Source: Geopsychrobacter sp.
Lineage (GTDB): Bacteria > Desulfobacterota > Desulfuromonadia > Desulfuromonadales > Geopsychrobacteraceae
Assembly (NCBI GenBank): GCA_012974425.1
Contig: JAAXQE010000241.1
Span: 1-33,771, forward strand
Length of the DNA stretch: 33,771 nucleotides
Direction: 5' to 3'
The notes under the pieces are model-generated. The model did no database searches, was not told where the DNA came from, and saw only the letters and a list, made by a program, of their open reading frames with translations. The position numbers were made by a program, and so were the translations under genes. Position 1 is the stretch's first letter. Each line of letters opens with the position of its first letter. Positions 1 through 7,134 of the stretch are shown one piece after another.

Positions 1-510
1 GCGCTGATCGAAGAGACCGGTCTCGAGGCTGTTTCGGTCGAAGAGGCGATGGCGCATGTCCAGGATGAACTGATCGAACGGACAGATCTTACTGAGGCCG
101 ATTTTGCAGCAGATTCAACTGACAACCCGCCACTTTTGGGGGATCTTTCTGAAGACATCATCCATTTCGAACTGGGCGATGCCGCTACGGTGGGTGATCC
201 TGCTTCCGAAACGGTTGCAAACTTCGACATGGCTCTCCCGCAAGATGGCGGTGACGTCCTCGATCTACGCGACCTGCTGCAGGGTGAAGATCAGGCGCAG
301 GACAACCTTGCAGACTATCTCCACTTCGAGCAGTCTGGTTCCGATACTGTTGTGCATGTCAGCAGTCAGGGTGAGTTCGAAAATGGTTATACTGCAGCCA
401 ATGAGGACAAAACGATCATTCTACAAAACGTCGATTTGGATGTCAGCACGACGACTGACCAGCAGATCATCACAGACATGTTGACCAAAGGGAAACTGGT
501 GGTCGATTAA
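1..510 (+). CDS. C-terminal end of a large type I-secreted (LapA-like RTX) adhesin, 5'-partial
   Basis: The reading frame is open from the first base, so this is the 3' end of a larger gene; 169 residues are visible. The tail is acidic, and its last ~100 residues match the type I secretion C-terminal target domain (VC_A0849 subclass): a GGDVLDLRDLLQGE block, then NLADYLHFEQ, then DTVVHVSS, ending in GKLVVD. In this family the domain is the uncleaved signal read by an ABC/MFP/OMP type I exporter. LapG and LapD are encoded 2.4 kb away on the other strand, so the protein is probably the LapA-type surface adhesin they control. The N-terminal retention module and LapG cleavage site lie outside the window, as do any exporter genes. 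The ATG at 49 is internal, not a start. Confidence 0.85.
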   Translation, partial: ALIEETGLEAVSVEEAMAHVQDELIERTDLTEADFAADSTDNPPLLGDLSEDIIHFELGDAATVGDPASETVANFDMALPQDGGDVLDLRDLLQGEDQAQDNLADYLHFEQSGSDTVVHVSSQGEFENGYTAANEDKTIILQNVDLDVSTTTDQQIITDMLTKGKLVVD

Positions 511-532
511 TCACAATATCAGGAGTTAACAT

Positions 533-865
533 ATGCCCTATATTAAACGGAATGAGCTGGGTCAAGTCTGCGCGGTCAGCCTGACGCCACAGGAGGGTCA
601 CATCCAATCGACGCGCGAGGACGCCCCAGAGTTGGAACTGTTTCTCGAGCAACTGGAAGATGACCAACAGAGGATTTCCGGCACCGACATGCCGCTGGTC
701 AGGGTACTGGAAGACCTGATCGATCTGCTGATTGACCGCGAGCTGATTCGCTTTACCGACCTGCCGGATGCGGCACAAAACAAGCTGCTGAAGCGACGGC
801 ATCTGCGCGCAGCGCTCAACCCAGGACTCGATCTGCTTGACGACAGTGAAAAATCGATCTACTGA
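533..865 (+). CDS. Small conserved protein following the adhesin (function unknown)
   Basis: A 110-residue soluble protein. AGGAG at 521-525 lies 7 nt before the ATG, and the gene starts 22 nt after the adhesin stop, so the two are probably co-transcribed. The sequence begins MPYIKRNELGQV and has a conserved-looking core, VLEDLIDLLIDRELIRFTDL, followed by a basic stretch (LLKRRHLR). From memory, homologues in proteobacteria are often labelled 'tryptophan synthase subunit beta like', but nothing here resembles a PLP enzyme and that name should not be taken as function. It has no signal peptide or membrane segment. Its position behind a type I-secreted adhesin is suggestive but does not establish a role. 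Confidence 0.75.
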   Translation: MPYIKRNELGQVCAVSLTPQEGHIQSTREDAPELELFLEQLEDDQQRISGTDMPLVRVLEDLIDLLIDRELIRFTDLPDAAQNKLLKRRHLRAALNPGLDLLDDSEKSIY

Positions 866-891
866 GGCAAAAACTGCTCTATAAAACCGAC

Positions 892-925
892 AAAAGGCAC
901 AGCGGGATGATCCGCCGTGCCTTTT
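892..925. terminator. Bidirectional intrinsic terminator between adhesin operon and lapD
   Basis: The sequence is AAAAGGCAC-A-GCGG, a 6-nt loop, then CCGC-C-GTGCCTTTT. It forms a long stem with one A/C mismatch, flanked by A-run and T-run arms, so it can terminate both the rightward operon (stop at 865) and the leftward lapD (stop at 947). The position between convergent stops supports this. Confidence 0.85.
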
Positions 926-946
926 GAATTGAACCTTTCTTACTGT

Positions 947-2857
947 TTAAATTCGGACTGCCGGACCGGTCATGCCATCCAGCCCGAGTTGCGGCAGATA
1001 GTCCTTTTCAGACTCGGACCTGACCCCTTCGGCAATCACCTTTAAACCGATCGTGTGCGCGACAGTGCAGAGCCCGCGCACCAGCGCCTGATTACCGACC
1101 TGTTGATCGATGTCACGGATCAAGGAGGCATCGATCTTGATGAAGTCGATCCCCATATCATGCAGTTGACCAATCCGCTTCAGATGGTTGCCGACACGCT
1201 CCACGCCGATCCGACAGTTGAAAGGCTTCAAAAGCGTGCACAGTTTACGGAACTGTTCCAGGTGGCGAAAGGCAGCAGATTCCGGTACTCCGATCCACAG
1301 GGTCCCTTTAATGTCAGCGGCGCTATGCTGCAGGGCAGTTAACAGGGCATCGCAAAAAATGCTGTCACATATCGATTCGGCGGATAGATGGATACCGACC
1401 CCCTCGGTCGTATCGCACAGGCGACTCAAGGCTTTCTCGACCACCAGACGGTCCATCACCGGCAGCATGCCGAGACGCGCAGCCCAGGGCATAAATACCG
1501 CCGCAGTCTGCCAAGCCTGATTAATCCTGAGTCTGATCGGGCACTCATCGTATAAGAGTTCGCCAGATCTTCCCACGACAGGATAAGCGGCCAGGCAGAC
1601 ATCTTCCGCTTGCAGCGCCTTGTGCAGTGCAGCCTGCCAGGATTTAAGGTCCGACAGCGGCAGAGCGCTGATATCGGGACCAACAATCTGGACCGCCAGT
1701 CCCCCTTCTCTTTCGGCCGATATCAGGGCCCCATCGGTCCGCGACAGGAGTGTCGAAAGATCTTCACTCGGAGAAAAGGTTGTCGCCCCAACCGGCAAGA
1801 GCCACTCATCTCCCAAACTCGCCTCATGGCAGGAGAGATGGAGTTGTTCTGAAAATTTTTCGGCCAGGGCCTGAACATCTTGGCGATTTGAGACCAACAA
1901 CGCAAAGTCTGCTCCGCCGATCCTGCCGACCGCCCAGCCATCTTTATCTTCGGTCAAACGCCGCAGGTTTTCTCCGATGCGGGTTAACAGTTGATCGGCA
2001 ACCTCACGCCCCAGGGTGCGATTCAGCCGATCCAGTCCGGAGACCCGGCCGAAGATCAGGGTGCCACTGGCAGACTCATCCTCGTTACTCAGGATGGACT
2101 CAAGATGATTCATAAAATACTGGCGCTGCAGAAGCCCGGTGAGAGGGTCATAGTGAGATTTAAGCCTTAACTCCTCAAGCCGTTCGGTTTCATCAAACAA
2201 CAAATGCATGATTCGATCAGACAGGGCATTCATGGCGCGGACGACCTGCGAAAATTCACGCGTCTTAGGTATCGGAATCTGAATGAAACGCCGCGCGCCA
2301 ATCGCTTCGGCCTGCCCGACAACATCGTTTAAGGGGCTGACAATTCGCTTGAGCAGCAGGCTACCGAAGCCACCGCTCAACAAAAGCCCCAGAGCAAACC
2401 AGAACGCCAGACGGCTGGCCTCTTGCCACAGGGAGAGATAGACAAAGCTGCTGTCACTCTGCAGGGTCAGGCGGGCAAAGCGGTTCCAGCCATCCTGGAT
2501 TTCGGCCACCCCGGGTTCGACATGAATCGGGAAAAGCTGCGTCAGCCACCCCGGACCAGCAAAGTGCAACGCGGGATTCTCGCGCCTAACCAGGGGATTT
2601 CCGTCAAGGTCACTTATGTCGATCGAGCGATAATGGCCGCTATCAAACTGGGCACTGACCAGCAGCTCAAGGGTCGCGAGATCTTTGTCGAGTTGCGACA
2701 GGGTCAGGGCCAGAGAGGCCGCATTATCCAGATTCTTCAGCCTCAACTGATCGGACATGTAATCTCTGGCGCTGAGCATACTGATAACAAAGGTGCCGCC
2801 AAAAGCCAGAACCGCCGTCAGGGTCAGCATAATCCACAACTGTCGAGTGAGCGTCAT
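947..2857 (-). CDS. lapD: LapD-like inside-out c-di-GMP receptor (degenerate GGDEF-EAL)
   Basis: 636 residues. In order: TM1 (~8-28), a periplasmic LapD/MoxY-type domain (~30-145), TM2 (~148-168), HAMP (~170-222), a GGDEF domain (~235-390) and an EAL domain (~402-636). Both catalytic signatures are broken: GGADF at 314-318 replaces GGDEF, and the EAL position reads AAYPVV at 423-428. The DFIKID (571-576) and VIAEGV (607-612) folds remain and the end reads TGPAVR. In LapD proteins the EAL domain binds c-di-GMP without cleaving it, and the periplasmic output domain then captures LapG. Trp124, in a QDGW loop, matches the loop Trp used for LapG binding. AGAGGTGG lies 5 nt before the ATG. The gene follows lapG by 49 nt. 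Likely a receptor, not an enzyme. Confidence 0.88.
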   Translation of the reverse strand: MTLTRQLWIMLTLTAVLAFGGTFVISMLSARDYMSDQLRLKNLDNAASLALTLSQLDKDLATLELLVSAQFDSGHYRSIDISDLDGNPLVRRENPALHFAGPGWLTQLFPIHVEPGVAEIQDGWNRFARLTLQSDSSFVYLSLWQEASRLAFWFALGLLLSGGFGSLLLKRIVSPLNDVVGQAEAIGARRFIQIPIPKTREFSQVVRAMNALSDRIMHLLFDETERLEELRLKSHYDPLTGLLQRQYFMNHLESILSNEDESASGTLIFGRVSGLDRLNRTLGREVADQLLTRIGENLRRLTEDKDGWAVGRIGGADFALLVSNRQDVQALAEKFSEQLHLSCHEASLGDEWLLPVGATTFSPSEDLSTLLSRTDGALISAEREGGLAVQIVGPDISALPLSDLKSWQAALHKALQAEDVCLAAYPVVGRSGELLYDECPIRLRINQAWQTAAVFMPWAARLGMLPVMDRLVVEKALSRLCDTTEGVGIHLSAESICDSIFCDALLTALQHSAADIKGTLWIGVPESAAFRHLEQFRKLCTLLKPFNCRIGVERVGNHLKRIGQLHDMGIDFIKIDASLIRDIDQQVGNQALVRGLCTVAHTIGLKVIAEGVRSESEKDYLPQLGLDGMTGPAVRI

Positions 2858-2906
2858 CTGCCACCTCTTTCATCACTGTCAATTAAAGTAAATAACTTCA
2901 ATAAAA

Positions 2907-3686
2907 TCAAAACGTTGTCCCCTCTTTACCCATGCGGGCCACCACATCGCGCCAGTTTGATAAACGGCTGGTCGGATCGACCACCAGATCGGGACGACCA
3001 GGGACCCAGAGGGCTTCACTGTTGAAGCTGAAGACCGGTTTCAGATCCGGTCGTTTGGATGCGGGTAAAATCTCAGCGGTCAAGCTGTCGAGGATCAGCG
3101 GTACGCTGTTTTTGTCGGGATAATAACTGAGAACCATATGGGCACGTGAGCGCAGCGGTTTCACATCGGGGAGTTGGGCCCGTACGTAGGTCATGCGCAT
3201 ATTGGCGGCTGGCACCCCCAATAAACGTAGGGAAAGGAACTTGGCCAGGGCAAAATCCTCACAATCACCAGCGCCGCCACCCAGTGTTTCGAGCGGGGTC
3301 GCCCAATAATCAGTCTTACCCCACAACTGGGTATCCTCAACATATTGGGTGCGCAGATTGATAAAATCGTTCACCCGTTTCAAGCGCTTAGACAGAGTCT
3401 GATTGGCGGTTTTGTTCAGGAATGAGCGCCAGTCCTCAATTGCCTGGAGACCTTTTTCGCCAAAACGTTCCTGGGCTACCGTTCTCATCCGTTGAAAGTC
3501 TGAGTCCAGAGCAAACCCACCGATTCCTGAAACTAGCATGAGGAAAGATACCAGCAGGAGAAATCTGCAGCGATGTCGGTAAGAATTAAACAAAAAGCGT
3601 CTCAGTGCTTGAGTCGGGCGAAAAAGAACCCTCTCGTTAGCAAACAGGCTGTCAGGGGGCGCATGCGGAACAGGCTCTCGCTCCAT
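2907..3686 (-). CDS. lapG: LapG-like periplasmic transglutaminase-fold cysteine protease
   Basis: 259 residues as drawn. A basic N-terminus is followed by a hydrophobic segment (~42-60) acting as signal peptide or anchor, then a bacterial transglutaminase-like cysteine protease domain (DUF920). The catalytic triad is visible: Cys142 in GDCEDFA, His183 in RAHMVL and Asp200 in LILDSL. LapG enzymes cut the N-terminus of LapA adhesins and release them from the cell surface; they need Ca2+ and are restrained by c-di-GMP-loaded LapD, encoded just downstream. The start is uncertain: no good Shine-Dalgarno precedes the ATG at 3686, and ~40 residues before the hydrophobic segment is long for a signal peptide, so a later non-ATG start is possible. 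Confidence 0.87.
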   Translation of the reverse strand: MEREPVPHAPPDSLFANERVLFRPTQALRRFLFNSYRHRCRFLLLVSFLMLVSGIGGFALDSDFQRMRTVAQERFGEKGLQAIEDWRSFLNKTANQTLSKRLKRVNDFINLRTQYVEDTQLWGKTDYWATPLETLGGGAGDCEDFALAKFLSLRLLGVPAANMRMTYVRAQLPDVKPLRSRAHMVLSYYPDKNSVPLILDSLTAEILPASKRPDLKPVFSFNSEALWVPGRPDLVVDPTSRLSNWRDVVARMGKEGTTF

Positions 3687-3687
3687 G

Positions 3688-3715
3688 ATAATACATCAAT
3701 TCTTAAGGATCTCAA
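3688..3715 (-). promoter_or_regulatory. Possible promoter of lapG-lapD
   Basis: Read leftward, TTGAGA (3715-3710), a 16-nt spacer and TATTAT (3693-3688) resemble a sigma-70 promoter. The -10 element ends one base before the assigned lapG ATG, so transcription from here would start inside the drawn ORF. If this promoter is used, lapG starts further in. Weak evidence. Confidence 0.25.
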
Positions 3716-3846
3716 ACATTAAGCCCGCTATCCACTGAAATCAAAAAAGCCGGCGATATCCCCTCCCCCTGTCACCCCTGCGTTCACTCTGAATAATTGC
3801 CTCGATAATTCAACAGCTCGGCCGAATGATGTCATGAATCGGATGG

Positions 3847-3852
3847 TATAAT
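3847..3852 (+). promoter_or_regulatory. Perfect -10 element upstream of the leader ORF and P-type ATPase
   Basis: TATAAT lies 29 nt before the leader ORF ATG at 3881. No convincing -35 is seen at 16-18 nt upstream (the hexamers there are close to CGAATG/GAATGA), so the promoter may need an activator or an alternative contact. The 160 bases between here and lapG show nothing else recognisable. Confidence 0.45.
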
Positions 3853-3880
3853 GGCTCCATCTATCTAAAGGAGGAATGCC

Positions 3881-3982
3881 ATGACTCAGGTCCCTGACAT
3901 CCCGCTGCTTGCCCCACGATGCCTCACTGCCTGCTTGAGCACTCGCCTTCTACGCTGTTGCATTAAACCGGCAAAACGATGA
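3881..3982 (+). CDS. 33-codon leader ORF translationally coupled to the P-type ATPase
   Basis: This small ORF has the best ribosome-binding site nearby: AAGGAGG at 3868-3874, 6 nt before its ATG. It encodes 33 residues, starting MTQVPDIPLL, containing four cysteines (one CC pair) and ending in a basic KPAKR tail. Its TGA (3980-3982) overlaps the ATG (3979-3981) of the ATPase in an ATGA junction, and the ATPase has no clear Shine-Dalgarno of its own. Ribosomes finishing the leader probably restart on the ATPase. It may be only a coupling or attenuation leader, or a real micropeptide. No family is recognised. Confidence 0.6.
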   Translation: MTQVPDIPLLAPRCLTACLSTRLLRCCIKPAKR

Positions 3983-6714
3983 AAAAATCACCCCTCCCGC
4001 CTGCTCGGAAGAAGTTCTCTAGCCCATGGCATCAGCTGTCTGCGGATGATGTTTTAACAAGGGTCCATTCGAGCCCGCAGGGTTTAAGCGCGAGCGAGGC
4101 GGCAGAACGGTTACAGAAGTTCGGCCATAACCGGCTGCCCGAGCGGAAACCGCCCGGGCTCACCAGCATCATCCTGCACCAGTTTTTCAGTCCCCTGATC
4201 TATATTCTGCTGGCGGCGGGAGGTCTTTCACTGCTGATCGGCGAGCAGACCGACGCGCTCTTTATCTTTGCGGTTATTCTGTTGAATGCCGGGCTGGGCA
4301 CCTTTCAGGAATGGAAGGCGGAGAAGAGCGCCGCCGCCCTGCAAAACCTGCTACGCATCTTTGCCCGGGTCAGGCGCCAAGATCTGGAGTTGAATATCCC
4401 CGCCGAGGAGCTGGTCCCCGGCGACATCGTATTTCTCGAATCAGGCAACCGGGTTCCCGCCGACCTGCGCCTGATATCGAGCAAAAATCTGGCAATCGAC
4501 GAATCCCTCTTGACCGGAGAATCTCAGGCGGCACAAAAAAATACGGGTCCACTCGAAAAGGATCGCCCCCTGGCAGAACGCAGCAACCTCTCTTTTGCGG
4601 GTTCGACGGTCGCATCCGGGCGCGGAACCGGGGTGGTCATCGCCACCGGTCTGCGTACCGAGCTCGGCCAGATCGCCAGGGCGGTATCCGAAACAGAGCC
4701 GACCAAGCCACCCCTGGTTATCCGCATGGAACGCTTCGCCCGCCAGATCAGTTTCATCGTGCTCGGCTGCGTCGCGCTGCTGGCGCTGCTGACCCTGAGC
4801 AGGGGGGCCTCCTTCAGCGAGGTCTTTTTCATGGCCGTTGCCCTGGCGGTATCGGCCATTCCAGAAGGGCTGCCGGTAGCGATGACCGTTGCCCTCTCCA
4901 TCGCCACCACCCGTATGGCGCGGCGCAATGTGATCGTGCGTAAGCTGACGGCGGTGGAGGCGCTGGGGAGTTGTACCTGCATCGCCAGCGACAAGACCGG
5001 CACCCTGACTGTAAACAAACAGACCGTCAAGCTCATAGGTCTGCCCGGCGGCCTGCTGTTTAGGGTCAGTGGCGAAGGCTATGCGGGTCAGGGCCGGGTC
5101 ACGACCAGCCAGGGAGATGAACCCTCCCCGGCGGCGCTGCTCTGCCTCAAAAATCTGACAACCGCAGCCGTGCTGTGCAACGAAGCACAGCTCATCCAAA
5201 AGAACGGCCACTGGACGCATAGCGGCGACGCCGTCGACCTGGCTCTGTTGGCCCTCGCTTACAAATTGGCTCTTCCGCCCGACATCCTCCGCTCGACAGT
5301 CGAGAATCTTGGCGACATCCCTTTCGAGTCAGAGCGCCGCTACGCCGCCAGCTTCTACCGCGGCACCGAGGGTCTCTGCGTAGCGCTCAAGGGCGCGGTT
5401 GAAGCTGTCCTGCCCTTCTGTGCCAACGTCCAGACCACGGAGGGAAGGAAGGCGGTGAACCCCGAGACCATCAATCGAGAATCGCTTGCCCTGGCCGGGG
5501 GAGGCTACCGCGTCATCGCTGTTGCCGCGGGGCGGCTGGCGGTGGATACCGGTTTGGACAATTTCGATGAGGCGGCGATTCCACCCCTGACATTTCTTGG
5601 CCTGATCGGCCTGATCGACCCCCTGCGCCCCGAGGTTAAAGAGGCAATCGGCAGGTGTAGAACCGCTGGCGTCAAGGTCGTCATGGTCACTGGCGACCAC
5701 CCGGCTACAGCCTTGAGCATCGCCTGTGAACTGGGGATCGCGCGGGACCAGCGAGATCTGGTCACCGGCAGCCAACTTGAGAAGATCGGTTCCCCCGAGA
5801 TCCCCCAGTACCTTGAGGTCGTGAAAAATGCGAGCGTTTTCAGTCGCGTCGCACCATTGCAGAAACTCGCTATCGTAGAGGCCCTGAGTCTGCTTGGACA
5901 TTTTGTCGCGGTGACCGGCGACGGGGTCAACGATGCCCCCGCTCTGCGTAAAGCCAACATCGGTGTGGCCATGGGCTCGGGCACCGATGTGGCAAAGGAT
6001 ACCGCTTCAATCATCGCCTCCGACGATAATTTCGCCTCGATCGTCAGCGGCGTCGAGGAGGGCCGTTTTGCCTATGACAACATTCGTAAAGTCGTCTACC
6101 TGCTGATCTCCACCGGTGCCGCCGAGATCGTCCTCTTCTCCCTCGCCCTGCTCAGCGGGCTGCCCCTGCCGCTCGTTGCCGTGCAACTGCTCTGGCTGAA
6201 CCTGGTTACCAACGGCATCCAGGATGTGGCGCTGGCCTTCGAGGGCGGCGAACCCGGAGTCATGGAACGACCGCCACGGCCACCCTCGGAAGGGGTTTTC
6301 AACCGGCTGATGATCGAACAGACGATCGTCTCGGGAGCCTGCATGGGCCTGCTGGCCTTCGCAAACTGGTACTGGCTGATATCACTCGGATGGGATGAAG
6401 CGGCAGCGCGCAACAGCACCCTGCTATTGATGGTGCTGTTGGAAAACATTCAGGCCTTTAACTGCCGCTCTGAACGTTGCTCGATCTTCCGCGTCCCCTT
6501 GCGGCGCAACTGGCTTCTGGTCGGTGGCGTGGCGATCGCCCAGGGGATTCACATCCTCTCCATGAACCTGCCCTTTATGCAAAAAGTTCTGGGCGTGGCC
6601 CCGGTCTCGCTCTCTCATTGGCTGATGCTGGCTCTGCTTGCCTTGCCGCTGCTCCTCACCATGGAAGGCTACAAGAGGTACCGGAACAGGCTAACAGATA
6701 AAGCCTGGAGTTAG
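3979..6714 (+). CDS. PII-type (Ca2+/Na+-like) cation-transporting P-type ATPase
   Basis: 911 residues, full length for a PIIA/PIIB pump. An N-terminal cation-ATPase domain (~15-85) precedes the actuator domain with TGES (179-182). M4 carries PEGLP (295-299), the phosphorylated Asp338 lies in SDKTGTLT, and the hinge has TGDGVNDAPAL (647-655). Six C-terminal helices follow. By counting from SERCA, Glu296, Glu716 and Asn741 match E309, E771 and N796. Asn745 replaces the D800 ligand and Gly713 replaces N768, which suggests one cation site at most and leaves the ion (Ca2+, Na+, Mn2+) open. ATP drives export from the cytoplasm. It is probably translated through the upstream leader. The V-ATPase operon starts 75 nt downstream with no terminator between them. 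Confidence 0.9.
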   Translation: MKKSPLPPARKKFSSPWHQLSADDVLTRVHSSPQGLSASEAAERLQKFGHNRLPERKPPGLTSIILHQFFSPLIYILLAAGGLSLLIGEQTDALFIFAVILLNAGLGTFQEWKAEKSAAALQNLLRIFARVRRQDLELNIPAEELVPGDIVFLESGNRVPADLRLISSKNLAIDESLLTGESQAAQKNTGPLEKDRPLAERSNLSFAGSTVASGRGTGVVIATGLRTELGQIARAVSETEPTKPPLVIRMERFARQISFIVLGCVALLALLTLSRGASFSEVFFMAVALAVSAIPEGLPVAMTVALSIATTRMARRNVIVRKLTAVEALGSCTCIASDKTGTLTVNKQTVKLIGLPGGLLFRVSGEGYAGQGRVTTSQGDEPSPAALLCLKNLTTAAVLCNEAQLIQKNGHWTHSGDAVDLALLALAYKLALPPDILRSTVENLGDIPFESERRYAASFYRGTEGLCVALKGAVEAVLPFCANVQTTEGRKAVNPETINRESLALAGGGYRVIAVAAGRLAVDTGLDNFDEAAIPPLTFLGLIGLIDPLRPEVKEAIGRCRTAGVKVVMVTGDHPATALSIACELGIARDQRDLVTGSQLEKIGSPEIPQYLEVVKNASVFSRVAPLQKLAIVEALSLLGHFVAVTGDGVNDAPALRKANIGVAMGSGTDVAKDTASIIASDDNFASIVSGVEEGRFAYDNIRKVVYLLISTGAAEIVLFSLALLSGLPLPLVAVQLLWLNLVTNGIQDVALAFEGGEPGVMERPPRPPSEGVFNRLMIEQTIVSGACMGLLAFANWYWLISLGWDEAAARNSTLLLMVLLENIQAFNCRSERCSIFRVPLRRNWLLVGGVAIAQGIHILSMNLPFMQKVLGVAPVSLSHWLMLALLALPLLLTMEGYKRYRNRLTDKAWS

Positions 6715-6743
6715 GCTAAGTCCGCAATTCGCCGATGCTTTGA

Positions 6744-6749
6744 TATACT
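6744..6749 (+). promoter_or_regulatory. Possible -10 element before the V/A-ATPase operon
   Basis: TATACT lies about 40 nt upstream of the first V-ATPase start. The -35 region (TCCGCA at 17 nt) does not fit, so this may be weak or false. If unused, the V-ATPase genes are read through from the P-type ATPase promoter. Confidence 0.25.
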
Positions 6750-6789
6750 CCAAGAAAACAAATGCAGCCTCACCGCTATGAGGATCGAC

Positions 6790-7134
6790 ATGACGGATCA
6801 CCTACTGAGTGCTGTGATCAGGCTGGAGAATCGGATCCAGCAGCAACTGCAACAGGAACAGGCCCGCGCCGATGCCTGGCTGGTCATGGTCCGTGCTGAA
6901 CTGGAGCAGCAGACCCATGCGACCCTGCAGGCGCTGGCTGATGAGGATGACCAGAACAGGGCGTCCGCTGCGCTAAGCGCGCAACAGGCTGCTGCTGCGT
7001 TGGAAGCCCAAGAAAAATATTATTGCGCCCAGCTGGAGAAGCTCAGTGATCAGACAGTTGCAGAGATACTCCGTCGTCAGCTCGTGAAACTTTTGCCGGG
7101 GCAAACCGATGATCATCGAGATGTCCAAAGTTGA
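6790..7134 (+). CDS. V/A-type ATPase peripheral-stalk subunit G/H
   Basis: A 114-residue, Ala/Gln/Glu-rich protein predicted to be almost all coiled coil, with a short C-terminal tail. It has no enzymatic motif. As the first gene of a V-ATPase operon in the Thermus order it fits subunit G (H in archaea), which pairs with subunit E in the peripheral stalks holding A3B3 against subunit I. An ATG also exists at 6778, but GAGG at 6781-6784 sits correctly before the ATG at 6790, so that start is preferred. The 3' end overlaps the subunit I gene by about 26 nt, which suggests coupled translation. Assignment rests mainly on position and coiled-coil character. Confidence 0.75.
   Translation: MTDHLLSAVIRLENRIQQQLQQEQARADAWLVMVRAELEQQTHATLQALADEDDQNRASAALSAQQAAAALEAQEKYYCAQLEKLSDQTVAEILRRQLVKLLPGQTDDHRDVQS

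Noticed and set aside
947-2857. Active diguanylate cyclase or phosphodiesterase
   Set aside because: GGDEF is GGADF and the EAL motif is AAYPVV; the genomic partner is lapG, so a LapD-type receptor is the better reading.
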